Shown here: piece by piece, positions 11,696 through 23,667 of the stretch
Numbering within the stretch: position 1 is the first letter of the stretch
How the letters are laid out: each line of letters starts with the position of its first letter
Source: Breviolum minutum Mf 1.05b.01
Lineage: Eukaryota > Sar > Dinophyceae > Suessiales > Symbiodiniaceae
Assembly: GCA_000507305.1 (NCBI GenBank)
Contig: DF241042.1
Location: forward strand, 1-64,000
DNA: 64,000 nt
Reading direction: 5' to 3'
Translations under genes and position numbers: made by a program
Notes under the pieces: generated by a model
The model's input: only the letters and a program-made list of their open reading frames with translations
Databases searched by the model: none
What the model was told of the DNA's origin: nothing

Positions 11696-14600
11696 ATATT
11701 TTTTATGATATATATATATATACATGATATAGATTATATAGTATTTATATAGTATGTTTTAAGATATATGATGATATATCACTATTTCTGAGTACATCCC
11801 CTTTCCAAAAAAAAAACAACACAAGTACCATGACTTCCTCGCAGGCCAACCAGGAACGGCACAGGATGAGGGTCAACGCCTCGGAGAGTTCTCGGTGATA
11901 TCATGTGCTTGAATATATGTGTGTGTATGAATATATATATATATATTTACATAATTATATATACATGTATTAAACATCATGTAAATGCGGTTCTACATAT
12001 GTGTTTTTCATGTGACATATATTGTAGTTCTGTTTGTATATGTAGATTGATATACACATGTTTTTCTTACAGTCATTATATGGTCATGTGATGGTCCTGT
12101 GTTCGGAGGGTCCACATGAGGTNTATACATGATATAGATTATATAGTATTTATATAGTATGTTTTAAGATATATGATGATATATCACTATTTCTGAGTAC
12201 ATCCCCTTTCCAAAAAAAAAACAACACAAGTACCATGACTTCCTCGCAGGCCAACCAGGAACGGCACAGGATGAGGGTCAACGCCTCGGAGAGTTCTCGG
12301 TGATATCATGTGCTTGAATATATGTGTGTGTATGAATATATATATATATATTTACATAATTATATATACATGTATTAAACATCATGTAAATGCGGTTCTA
12401 CATATGTGTTTTTCATGTGACATATATTGTAGTTCTGTTTGTATATGTAGATTGATATACACATGTTTTTCTTACAGTCATTATATGGTCATGTGATGGT
12501 CCTGTGTTCGGAGGGTCCACATGAGGTCATTAGGTTGCTTCCAAACCGCAAAAAGAATTTGCAGTGTTATGTAGGGTTGTAAAAAGTCGTATCCTTATCA
12601 TCCCGTATCTACTGCATGGTTCTATATATGAAGCTACACCTATCTATATGCAAACTCCTCCTATGCGCGTCCCCTATCTTTTGGATTTCCTGTATTTCTC
12701 ACAATCCTATCGATTTCCAATATTTGTACCCTGACTTGCTTTACCTGTTTTATGTCACAACATATCATCGCATTGCTTCGATTAGTATGTTACCACTTTT
12801 CAATTGGATAGCGGTTGGTTGGATGAGCCCCTTTCTCTTTGACTGGGAGGGACCTTGGCCGGGTGCTCCCCATGGCAGAAACTATATATGCGCAGCATGA
12901 TTTTGCACGTTGGTTTCCAAAACCCATACAATTCGCAGTGGTCTGACAATGTTGGGTTGTAAATTGCCTGATAGAAAAAACCTCTTTCCGATCTATCTTT
13001 GTCAATGTCATCATATATGATGATATATATATGATATGGTACATAATGTTATTATCTTATCATTCTTATCTGCTTTAGAATCAATGAGATCTGATTGAGA
13101 GCGAAGCCCACCCCTCACCCTCTCGGGGAGTTGCTGCCTCACCCTGACCATTGAGGGGGGATTGGGGTGGGTACTGCAGTTAACTGCACCCTGTGTAAAA
13201 GATAAAAACCGTAAATTGCTGAAAGAGCAAGATAACAGCACTTCTACTTCAATCTTGTATAAAAATTATAAAAGCATATCTTCATTCCGGTTTTTGGCAG
13301 AATGTTTTGGTTCACTTTGGCATTGCAATCCATTGGAGAAGTCATGGAACAGATTCAGGCTCAACAAAGTGAGGGCCTTTCCGAGCATTATGAGCAACGG
13401 GTCATGGAGCGGACTTTGGCCGGGGGGGTCCAAGGTGTGGAAGAAATTGATGTTTGGAGGAACTTGAAGAACTAATTTTAGTATAGAAATGTATGGAAAA
13501 TAGTTAAAAAAGAAACCAAAAAAGCAAAAGGTGGTGAAAGATTTGTCAAAGATTTTGTCAAGAGTCAAGATTCAAAGCTTTTCTACAAAATCACACATCA
13601 CAATCGAATCCCTTTCGCTTTTTGACATTTTTAGGAGCTACGTGAGCAGCTTCAGAAGGAATTGGCCCAAGAAACTGCGAAGTTGCAGAAAGAATGCAGT
13701 CAGGACTCCTGAATTAATCGATCCGAGGAGCCCTCTTTTCGGGTCTAACCGAAAGGTTGAAAATCCTTGACGAATCCTCAAAAGTTTCGAAAAGATATGG
13801 ATGTTTCCAATTGGGATGGATTTGTATTTGTGCGATCTTTCAAGAAAAAGTGTGTCTCTACGGTTTGTACATAGATTCATCTATATATATATACATAATA
13901 TCTATATATATATATACATGTATAGATATATATCTCGTCCTTATGTGTATTGTATATACTGGATGTGTACCATATAAAGATACATACACGGTGTGTTTTT
14001 TTGCGAACTTTCTGCTTACTACGATCTCAACTCCAATACTTTTATATGTCCTTTAAGGGTCTAAACTAATACAACGCAAGCAAATTTGCAAATGGACGGT
14101 CGATGAAGTCGGCTTGTTTCACCATGTCAACCAGAGTTTAGTTCAGTTTGTCATCCCATTTATAATGATTCACCATGTGCTCATCTGTCAAATCTGTCAT
14201 CCAATGACTCATCAATTCAAAACTTTGTCTGGGATGTTGCAAATCCCAGGTTGTAACCCAGTTTCGGACTGAGGCAAGCGTGAATTTCAGCTACAAGAGC
14301 TGGTTTTTTGCCTCAGAAAATGATGTTTGTCCCGGAAGGATGTGAATTTCGGGGTCGGATATCGGATATCCATTTTCGTCTCCAAGAGATATATAGATTA
14401 AGATTATATATAGTATATAAATTTGAATTTAGCATGGTCGAGACGCACTTGGTAAAGGCACCCTTCAAGTGCAATCATGGTCCAGATAAATGGTGTACAA
14501 TAGTGTATGTCATATGTCTACTATAATATAATATAATATATATATATATATTCATACGCGCACATAGATGTGTACATGCATTGCATTACATTGCGCTCTG

Positions 14601-17600
14601 TTATGTTACATTAGGTTACATTGCATTCCATCACATCACACAGCATAGACATATATGGTGACATAGACCTACAAAAGCTTGAATTTACCCGCATCTGCGT
14701 GCATTTACGGTACTCAGTACACCTAAATATATTCATATATCTATACATATATCTACATACATGCCTACATACTGCATACTACATATGCTATCATATCCCC
14801 TATATACACAACCGGGACAACTGTTGCTGTATGCCAGCTGTTGGCTGGTCATACTTCTCGGTGCTAAGCCTGCACTTGTCACACAAGATGGACCTAGAAA
14901 TGTGATCCACAAATGAACATGTAAAAGCTTAAACGCTTGTGCCTCGGAAGTTTCCATCCATACATGTCAATGTGTATTTATATGTATATAGATGCCTATG
15001 CATATTCACACACATCATCCGTAAATAGATAGCTTTAGTTTTATTCATATTTCATATGGCATGTAGATCTTCACATGTATCTAGAATGTATCTAGATATG
15101 TTCAGATTTTTGCCGGTGTATCATGTAATATATTTGATATAACATTTTTATGTGTACAAAGACGGAACCAGAAAGAAGTTGTACGTGCGATTCGCTCATG
15201 CATGTACATATGTATACAATTATATACATATTTATACATATATGTAGGTCTATGATGCCTCATGGGACCCCATGATTAGATGATATGTATATATGTATGC
15301 ATATATATATATATATGTATATATTTATTTAGATATATACACCTTTGCATCCCGCTATCCTTCAAGATTTCCACCACTCCAAAAAAAAAGCAAGGCACGT
15401 GTCGCCAACAAGCGCGCCGACGAAGCTGAAAGTCAACTGGCTGGCCGTGCGTTTGGGGAACCCAATGAAGGGAACTGATAAAGGCCAACTGGTTGGTTGA
15501 TGGCGTGTTTGCCTCACAAAAATGCCATGTTTGATCCTACCACAAATCATGGGTTTTCAAGTGGAAAATGGTGTATCATCCAATAGTAATTAGCTACCTT
15601 TCAAATACTGTACAGTCATTTTCCTCTGAAAAAAAGCGGGGGAATCCTGAACTCCCTACTCGTACGTAACCAGAATCCCAGAATGGTATGGGAAAAAAGG
15701 ATATATTAGTTTCTTGATGTTTCTTGATGTTTGTTTGTGGTTCAACTACTGTATAAACAGCAGGGTTCCAATTCAACAGATTTTAAGGTGTATTCCTTTG
15801 ATGAAAACTCCGTAGATATCCAGGTGGATTCCCCGGCTTTTTTAACGCGTGGCGGTTGAACCCAGGACAGGGGAAGAGCGCTTGCAAGCCGAGCAACGTG
15901 CTGCTGAACATGCCCAGGAGGCCCAGGCCGCGGAGCAAGCGCGTTCGGGAGCCTCAAAGGGACGGACGTTTTTTTTCCATGGATTTGTTTGTTGATATTT
16001 TCCAACCGTGATGATTTTGCACCCCCCGAACCTTGGGGACATGATCCAATTTGACGAGCATATTTTTCAGATGGGTTGAAACCACCAACTAGATAATTTT
16101 GATGGATTTTCAACCAAAAATCTGGAAAATTCCCATGTTGAAGAATGTGTATGTTGGAGGAACTGGAAAATGATTCTTCCATTTTTGCTGAGGATACGAT
16201 ACGTGACATCATCAGATTGGGTTCCAAGATGTGTCCAAGATATGTGTAATTTTACGGATGGGAAGTGCATAGTTTTTCAACCCACCTTTAGGATGATCAG
16301 GATGATTTAGGATGGTGAAAAGGCTGCTTGTTATGGTCCAGTTAAGTCATCGAATATCAACGAATGGTTTGCACTTGGTATCACTTGGTACTTTGGAATC
16401 ATACACCCGTAAAAGTTGTTGGAGAGATACCGCAAATAAGCTACATGTCTTTTTGGAGGTGAGGTACACAACACAAATACCGAAAATGGCCGTATTATGA
16501 TGTTGAAATGAAATGAGCCTCAAATATATGTTCCAAACCATGAATTTTGGTATCCATGTTAATTTTGAGGGGTGTATCCTCTTCTAATTCAGCCCCATGA
16601 CCGGCGTATCCATTTCGACAAATCCAAGGTTTGAAAATTGAAGAAGCCTATCGTGCACGGGGTCCAAACAAGCAACCTCGTTGATTCACGGGGTCCAAGC
16701 AACATGAGGGTGCTGTAGTTTCAACATGAGAGACCCGAAATTCTATGGAGTATAACTGGGTGGTGGTTTCCAATATTTTTTATTTTCACCCCTACTTGGG
16801 GAAGATTCCCATTTTGACATTTCTAGTGGTGAATTTGTGAAGGTCGATCCTTATGTTTTACTTTTGGTTTTTGCAGAAAACAACTCGCACCTTCATCGCC
16901 CGCGGTCACCATTTCGATGAGTAGGATCCCCCGTTTTTTAAATCCATAAGAACTCATTCACCCGATGTTGACCCTGGGCAATTGTTCAACACTCCACTGA
17001 GGGATCATCAATCTAATAGTATGAATCTACTACCAAGAACATGCTGTATTTTTTTTTCGTAAAATCAAGGATACTCCCCTGAAAACTAACATGTCCCCTG
17101 AAAATCAATGATTGGAAGATGTATTCCCTACAAAAATAGTCCCTTTTTTGGTGGACATGTTAGTTTTCAGGGGTGTAAGTATAACCCCCTTGACTTTGGA
17201 TACGACTTCATATGATCATTTTGGATCATATGTGTTGGGGCCCGCTATCAGGTGGAAAGTACCAAGGCAGCAGCAAGAGAGCCACTGGGCACTCAGCAGG
17301 AGGAGATTTTGCTGAGGTTTGGATGTTCCATGTGGGTGTTTTCATGTTGGAATGGAAGATCACCTCCATTTGGCAGGGAGGGTTTGTTTGTTTCAGTGAC
17401 ATCAAGTATTAGGACCCCAGTTCTATTTTGGAAAGGACCCAGTTCACGATGGATCTCCATACATCTATTTTGTTGTTCTTGGATTTGGGTCTACCATGAG
17501 TTGCCTAGTTTGTGTTCATGTCCATTATCGAAGTCAAGAGCTGTGAGAACCGTGTTGGTGTTCAAAATGATTGCCTGGAATCCATGGATAGCTACAACAA

Positions 17601-20520
17601 CGTCGCCGTTTTCTAATGTCATGTTGGGCTAATTTGAGAGGCTTCAAATTTCGAACCATGCGCTGATACGTTTTTTTCAAGATCCTCTTCAAGTCATGAG
17701 GAGATGTTGCGATAAATCCCCAGACCCAAGCGATGAATCCCTGAGGCAAGAGTTGCAAGAGCGGCTTGCAAAAGCAGAGGAGAGCCCGTGCAGAATCGGC
17801 ATGTGATCGCCTAGCTACTGCACGTAGATGTTGTACTATCTATCCGATACCAACATATTTAGTATATATCCAAATAATAAGTAAACATGCGATTAACATG
17901 CGGTGGAAGAATTATAATTAATATATAGTAGAAATGAGGTAGATGCAACATCTCTCTTTCAATTCTGCTGAATTATACTAATAAATTATGTCTACTCTTG
18001 ACACGCAGCCCAACTGACCTTTGCAAACGGCTTCTTGACCTATTCTGTGAGTCAAATCTTCCAAGACATGAATTATTTCAATTTTATGGGTATACCGACA
18101 ATATATATATATATGTATACATAAAACATATATATATATATATATTGGGTTGAATTACAACGACAAAAAACGCGACGTCACCTCGAAAGGTGGTTTAGGA
18201 ATGTGGAATCCTCCAAAAATTTGTGCGATTTTCTGGAAAATCTGGGGTGAACGAGATTCAAATGTTCCCAGATCTATATATCCACGTTGAGACCCCCATG
18301 TTTCTTTTTAATGAGAGAAATTTCTCATTGAGAACATTCACATCAGGCTCGTGTGCAGTTCTTGGAGGTGGAACCTACCGTGGGATTTGATGGGGATTTT
18401 TTCAGTCCACCGACCTTTTGTTCGTTTTTTTTGGATCGTTTTTGTTTGGGGCAAGACATGAATGTTTATGAACGGATTTCTTGGCCAGAAAAAGAGAAGG
18501 TTCCTTTATTGGAGTTTTGATGAGAATAGTTGAGTGAGAACTGGTGACATGGACAAAAGAAAAATTCGTTCACGAGAGGAGAGTCCCTTCATAGCAGGAA
18601 GATCTAGGTTGGCAAAGTTTGATATAATTTGCCTAGATCGTTTTTCCATCATGGAAAGTAACACCCCGGCCAAAGATGGTTAAAGGTAGATGGCGCCAAA
18701 AATGTGAGTCCCCATCCTTGTGGGCTGGATTGTGGAGGGGAATATCCGAATAGTTAAATAGCCCCAATATTATTGTTTCAAAGGATACTATGTATGGATT
18801 CGGTGTCATGGTCATTAGTGCTACTTTCTATGTAATTGATTGATATCATACATATGTTATCATATTTCTTAAAATAGATACCTATACTTTGTACTATTTT
18901 TCCTATTTTTACTCGTTTTTTCGAAACGAATCGTGGTAAGTTGTTGTTTCCGGTGCATCATGTGCGTTCTCGAGGCGAAACTGGAAACCGGCGAAGAGGC
19001 GCCCCGGCGAAAAAAAAAAATAGGTATATTCCCTAGCAAAATCAAGCATGTTGATACACACATTGGATGGAAAATGGATGGAAAATGGGGGAGAAGCACT
19101 GTGAAATTTTCACATATAAATCTGGGTGGTGGTTTCTTACAGATTTTTTATTTTCACCCCGGATCCTTGGGGAGATGATCCAATTTGACGAGCATATTTT
19201 TCAAAGGGGTTGGTTCAACCACCAACTAGATGTTGATACACACACTTTTGCGGAAAATGTTTTGAAAGTCGTATATCTTACCTAAGTTTTGGAGACAGTT
19301 TCCCATCGATGAATAGGGATCTTAGGGTGAGAGGTTTGCCATCCAAGCTAGACGGGTTTTGGATCCCTTCGTTTTCGTAACCTTAAATTTTCAGCGGGGT
19401 GTAGACGGTGAATTGGAAAAATTTTGATGAACATGTGAAATCGGATGGGAAATAATGGTTGTGAAGTTGCGATGATAGAACTTCAAGAAGATTTCTCTTT
19501 TCAAATGGATGCAAACATTCTAATTATACTATTACACTCAAACATGTTGTCGGAAATCCCATGCAAAAATGTTGGGTCGATCGACTCGGCAATTTTGCAG
19601 ATTTTTCGAACGGTTCGAAGGAAATGCTTAGAAGTTTTCCAAACCGATTTCAAATTCAGGGGTGAAAAACCTGAAGCCGCCTAGATCCGGGGGAGAGGTT
19701 TGCAAACCCCTGAATTTTTAGAACTGAATTTTCACCCTTGAATTAAGCATTACTTTCACCAAATGCTTGGAAACCATTGATGGGGGGGGCAACAAAAAAA
19801 ATCCCAGTAATTCCGCAGCTTGGAGTTTTGTTCCACCCCTTTGGTCTTTTGGTTGCGCCAATTTCCGTGTGGTGATTTGAGGTGTCGCTTTCCGAGAGAG
19901 AAGAGCGGAAAGAGGTGGGTCCCGGTGTCCCAACCTTGGATGCTTTACCTAGATGTTTGAGGAAGTTAGTTAATGGTTAGTAAGTGAGTTATAACCCCAA
20001 TATATCCCATTTTTGAGTAGATTATAACCGATTTACTAAACATTGATCCTAACTTCCTGGGACATCTAGAGGGATCATCATTTTCCTTGAATTCATCCAA
20101 TAGCTTCATTTGAAGTCAAAAGAGATATGAAATTCCTGGGAAGCATGGTACAGCTAAAATTTTGTGCCTTTGGGAAAATGTAGCCATGAAAGATCATGAA
20201 AGTATAGAGCAGTATTTGGACATGGTCGGAGTCCTCCATGTCCCATAGGAAAATGGACCAAACTGAACAAAAAAAACCAGCGTTTCATAATAAATTATAC
20301 ATCAAGGATCATCAAGGACATTTGAAGTGGTGGAGTTCTTCGCACATACAGTATGAAGACATTCAGACTGAGATTTCAGGAATTCCAGCTCAAACACAAA
20401 CCCACCGCGTTTTGACAGTTGGTGGAACCATTACGGACGCTACGCTGTGAACAACGAGAAGCCGAAGTGCCCACCCGTCGAAGATCGATGGTCGCCAAAT
20501 ATGTGTTGCTAAAAGGCTAG
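10836..20520 (+). CDS. coiled-coil protein built from micro-exons (3' part)
   Basis: Phase-consistent exons: 10836-10874, 11455-11510, 11845-11894, 13301-13451, 13635-13703, 15395-15446, 15871-15942, about 16629-16645, 17252-17316, 17746-17779, 18347-18367, 18975-18998, 19882-19914 and 20419-20520 (stop TAG at 20518-20520). Donors are GT, GC (11511, 16646, 18999) and GA (13704, 17780); nearly all acceptors are AG|G. Joined, they give Glu/Gln/Arg/Ala-rich helical sequence, for example QELQERLAKAE followed by ARVQFLE, then AKLETGEE and VSLSEREERKE. That such short pieces keep one frame and one character is the main evidence. The function is unknown; a structural or scaffolding coiled coil is inferred. 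The 5' end is probably at or above 9,270. The last exon ends about 200 bases before the next gene starts. Confidence 0.65.
11652..11694. repeat. (TGA)n microsatellite
   Basis: About 14 ATG/TGA units are followed by TA-rich sequence. It lies in an intron of the coiled-coil gene. Confidence 0.95.
11719..12527. other. identical 404-bp duplication split by a single N
   Basis: Bases 11719-12122 and 12124-12527 appear identical, offset 405, with one N at 12123. The duplicated unit includes the 50-base exon 11845-11894 (second copy 12250-12299). An exact repeat meeting at a single N is best explained by two contigs that overlap but were joined end to end. Only one copy of the exon fits the phase of the gene model. 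Confidence 0.85.
12528..13300. other. intron sequence, no gene seen
   Basis: The stretch lies inside the coiled-coil gene. It has open frames in both directions without protein character and a TA/TGA-rich patch near 13,010-13,060. Confidence 0.4.
13301..13703 (+). CDS. two joined coiled-coil exons
   Basis: Exon 13301-13451 (after TTTTGGCAG) reads through EVMEQIQAQQSEGLSEHYEQ and ends GVEEID before GT at 13452. Exon 13635-13703 (AG|G) reads ELREQLQKELAQETAKLQKE and ends CSQ before a GA donor (AG|GACTCC). Joined in phase 0 the junction reads VEEIDELREQLQ, a continuous amphipathic helix. This is the clearest pair of the coiled-coil gene. Confidence 0.7.
13704..15394. other. long intron rich in TA and ATACAT tracts
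   Basis: This is an intron of the coiled-coil gene. Runs of TATATA occur at 13,885-13,930, 14,520-14,555 and 15,190-15,320. No exon or inverted-repeat element with clear ends is visible. Confidence 0.5.
15395..15942 (+). CDS. two joined coiled-coil exons
   Basis: Exon 15395-15446 reads ARVANKRADEAESQLAG, then one base of a split codon before GT. Exon 15871-15942 supplies the other two bases and reads EERLQAEQRAAEHAQEAQAA and EQA. The join gives an arginine and an unbroken Ala/Glu/Gln-rich helix. Local GC content of these exons is well above that of the introns around them. Confidence 0.7.
17072..17177. repeat. family C inverted-repeat element
   Basis: The ends 17072-17096 and 17153-17177 (TACTCCCCTGAAAACTAACA...) are inverted copies with one mismatch in 25. 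The element lies in the intron before exon 17252. Confidence 0.9.
17252..18998 (+). CDS. chain of four small coiled-coil exons
   Basis: Exons 17252-17316 (65 bases), 17746-17779 (34), 18347-18367 (21) and 18975-18998 (24). The first ends CTGAG with a codon split 2+1, and the second starts with the missing base, giving LLRQELQERLAKAE. The third adds ARVQFLE, the fourth AKLETGEE. Donors are GT, GA, GT and GC in that order. The lengths of 21-34 bases are micro-exons by any standard; splicing of such exons separated by 400-600 bases would need direct transcript proof. Confidence 0.65.
19122..19229. repeat. family B inverted-repeat element
   Basis: The left end reads CTGGGTGGTGGTTT and the right end AACCACCAACTAG. 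The interior has ATGATCCAATTTGACGAGCA, which is shared by copies at 16,043, 23,949, 45,784, 53,825 and 54,426. Confidence 0.85.
20419..20520 (+). CDS. terminal exon of the coiled-coil protein
   Basis: After TTTTGACAG the frame reads LVEPLRTLRCEQREAEVP, then a basic tail RRRSMVAKYV, and ends at TAG (20518-20520). Phase 0 agrees with the preceding exon 19882-19914. An alternative terminal exon after TTTCAG at 20,380 (EFQLKHKPTAF, stop) also fits phase 0, so alternative ends are possible. Confidence 0.55.
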   Translation: MVEPLRTLRCEQREAEVPTRRRSMVAKYVLLKG

Positions 20521-20703
20521 TTGTTATCATTTGCTCAGAATCCATGCTGCCAAGAAGCCTTCTTCAATGATTCAAAAAAGAATCAGGAGACACATGGCCC
20601 TGCATGGCACATGACATGGCAGCTCAAACCATCCAACCAAAAAAATCGAAGTGAACTACATGAACAACAACAAAAAATATACATGTTTTCCAACATTTTA
20701 AAT

Positions 20704-20716
20704 CATTTGGCTCAAG
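20704..20716 (+). promoter_or_regulatory. relict spliced-leader sequence before a start codon
   Basis: CATTTGGCTCAAG matches the 3' end of the conserved dinoflagellate spliced leader (…CATTTTGGCTCAAG) apart from one missing T. It lies 6 bases before the ATG at 20723. Relict leaders of this kind are known upstream of dinoflagellate genes that passed through a processed mRNA. The final AG could also be a trans-splice acceptor. A chance match is possible but would be unusual at this exact place. Confidence 0.6.
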
Positions 20717-20722
20717 ATGTAG

Positions 20723-23667
20723 ATGCTCGCAATGCACCGTTTTGTTATTTTGTTGATTTTCGCGGTCAGTTGGGTCAGTTGTGTCATTTCGGTGAAGCCC
20801 CTTTGCCGAGACCGGAACGAACTTTGGCGAGAATGCCGTATACAGATTGGCGGTTTAGCAATCCAAGGTGCAGACGCATTCATTCAAGCACTTGGACCAA
20901 CTTTTCAAGAATACTTGACGAACACCTACAATGATACCTATGGTATCTTGGTGAAGTTTTAACCACTTGATTGATTGAAAAATGAAGTTTTAGAATTTTA
21001 AAATGGAAAAACGAAGTTTGTGGCTTGGGGACATGTTGGGAATGGTAGTACTTGTTGGCTTTGGAGTGGCTTGAAAAAGCGATGTAAAAAAAAGTTTCCA
21101 GAAAAGTGTAGGTAGAGAGTCCAAGATTTTTCTCAAGATTTTTTGGCAACGACAACCCTGAAAAACACACCGAACTCCGCTGAAATTCATCCTGATTACC
21201 CAAAAGACCAACCAGGTCCGGGGTCCCTTGTTGAGAAAGTAAAACACCCTGCGCACAAATTTTCGTCAACTGAGGTTTAGAGTTTGAGGTATTACCTTTA
21301 AACTTTGACCAGAACTTTGAGATGGTGAGTGCTGGGCAGGTGGATTTCATCTATAGCAATCCAGCTGCCTATACCTGTATGGCCGTAGAGTTTGAGGTGC
21401 AAACTGTGGCATCCTTGATCAATTTCCGCAAGGGATTTGCTTTAGGCAAGTTTGCTGGCGTCACTTGGCAATCTTCGAAGCCAGGGTGGTGTTTCGTATT
21501 TAAGGTATTTTAATTGATGATTTGTGTATTTGGTAGTATTTAATAGTGTTTAATTATGACCCCAATGGTGTGAGATGTCTTCCCAAATAAGGCTGATATT
21601 TTGGAAAAACCGGCTTGAAACCACCGCGATACAGGTGATACTAGGTTCGTTACAGTTCGAGAAGTTGAGGTTTTTCGGTTTCATCGATTTGTGACGTTTT
21701 TGTTCGTTGATCCGATTTTGGTCCCACCTGGCAGATTAAACCTTTGAAGTTAGCATATCTTATAGCCATTTTCAGCTTTCTAAAATCGATTTTTAGAGAC
21801 TGTTTTTGTTTCATGTGTGTTTTTTTTTACCCCATCAGTTTCCACAAAACAAAAAAAGTCCCAAAGTCCCCAAAAAATTCCCAAAAGAAAATATCTATCT
21901 ACTTCAACAGGGAAAAGCGTCTTTTCTGTTCAGCGTTTCTCAACAAATCCCAACGTTTTTGTCACCTCTCAAATCAGGTGATTTTTGCTCGTGCCGACTC
22001 GGACTTCCGTAGCCTGGAGGACCTACGGAGAGCTCGTGTGGAAGCGGTCTCGCTGTCCGGATTGGGAGCCATGCAACTTCAGCAAGCTGAGCCTTGGTGG
22101 ATTTCAGGTATTTTAACCGCCAGGATTCGTTGATGTTTCATGGGTTTTGTTAGGTCCTTTTTTCATTGATGCGTTCTAAGTGTGGAAGATTTGATAATAT
22201 TTGATATATTTGTTGAAGATGAGGTTTTGTACAAAATATTGATGGTTTGTTTATTTTATGTTGAAAGCCTGAGTAAAAAGTCTCAGCAGATGCAAAAAAG
22301 GGCAACATGTTTATCCTTACATGTTCCTATCATCCTTACTGTAAATGGACCCCTAGTCATTTCTGAATTGAGCTCCAAATTACCCTCCTTCCGGAACGAT
22401 CACATATCCCCTACCATGGCAATTTTGAGTCGATCATTTTCCGGCTTTCCTCCAGGTGGGGATATGTGATCGTTTTCCCGTTTCGAGTATATGGGCCCCC
22501 AGGATTTCGGGGACGAAAAAGCCGGGAGTCCGGCCAACCTGCCGTACCTGAGGAATTGTTGTCCCAAGGGTTGGACATTATGACGGATGTGCCACGCTTG
22601 ACCTTTGCTTCTCGCCGAAGAAATCCACAATTCAGAAGTCTTAAAAAAAACATTTGCTTGTAACGGGCCTTTTTTATAATGATGCCACTACTTGGATTTG
22701 TTTTTGTTGGCGACTTTTTTACGGATTGTACTATGGTAAATCACCATCTCTTACTATCATTTGGGAGAGTATGGTTTACTTTTTCCAAGCATCTTAAGCA
22801 AATCCAAGACTATGATGTATGCTGTGATTGCTAGACAAACTGAATCAACAAAGAAGTCTTACAAGCATGTTTAAGATTCCGGGGCTGATGCCGGCACAAG
22901 CCAAGAGAAGCCTTGCTCAAGGTGTAGAGGTCATTGTTTGGATCTTGTTTAAGTTTACATGTTATATACAGTATATATTTATGTATATATATATATATAT
23001 TAATTAACAATCCGTCAAAGAATCCTTCAGTTGTTTTTCATGATTTCCCTGATGTTTTTTCAGGCGCATCAGTTTCTAGCAGCTAAGGCTTTCAATCAAA
23101 ACAAGATTGTCCAAGATGTCCAGAATGGATTGGCAGATGTTGGTTTTGTGAGAACAGATTTGATCGATCGGAATGTTGCAGCCAACACAACAAGTTGGGA
23201 CTACTTCCGTGTGATTGGTGAAATTGTGGATGATAACTTTCCCTTTGCACATTCCACCAGTTTCACACCTGAGTGGCCTATTGGTGGACTCAAACATGTA
23301 CCAGATGAGATTCGAGAATTGCTTGGAAGAGCATTGATGTCATTGGATCGTGATTCAAATGATCCTACATTGTCAGAACCTGCCATCAAAGGAAACTTTG
23401 CGAGTTGGACAACACCTAGCAATTACCTTGGCCTTCTTGACATGCTCCAAAGGATCAGATATTTGGACCCTGTTGCACGTCGATGTCTACGGAGCTCTGA
23501 TGAGTATAATGCCATTTTTTGTCCACCCGGGTGGGTGAAGAAATCTCGCGAACAGGTGTTTTGTCCAGATTGTAGGGAGGGATATTCATGCCTATGTTCT
23601 CCCTGTGCCAAACTACGAGATCCAGAGTATGTCCTACAAGCCGAGATGATGCAGACCAACTGGAAAG
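20723..23667 (+). CDS. exons 1-5: signal peptide and PhnD-like binding domain
   Basis: The start is ATG at 20723 (a second ATG lies three codons on). Residues 4-24 are a hydrophobic signal sequence (HRFVILLIFAVSWVSC). The binding domain then shows family-like pieces: IGGLAIQGADAFIQALGP; VSAGQVDFIYSNPAAY; VASLINFRKGF; SLEDLRRARV; and NGLADVGFVRTDLIDR, the usual closing motif in which the ligand domain is counted in bacterial PhnD proteins. Bacterial relatives bind phosphonates or similar anions for ABC uptake; no transporter partner is visible here, so a sensing role is inferred. Exon 5 also holds a Cys-rich stretch (CPDCREGYSCLCSPCAK). Confidence 0.8.
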
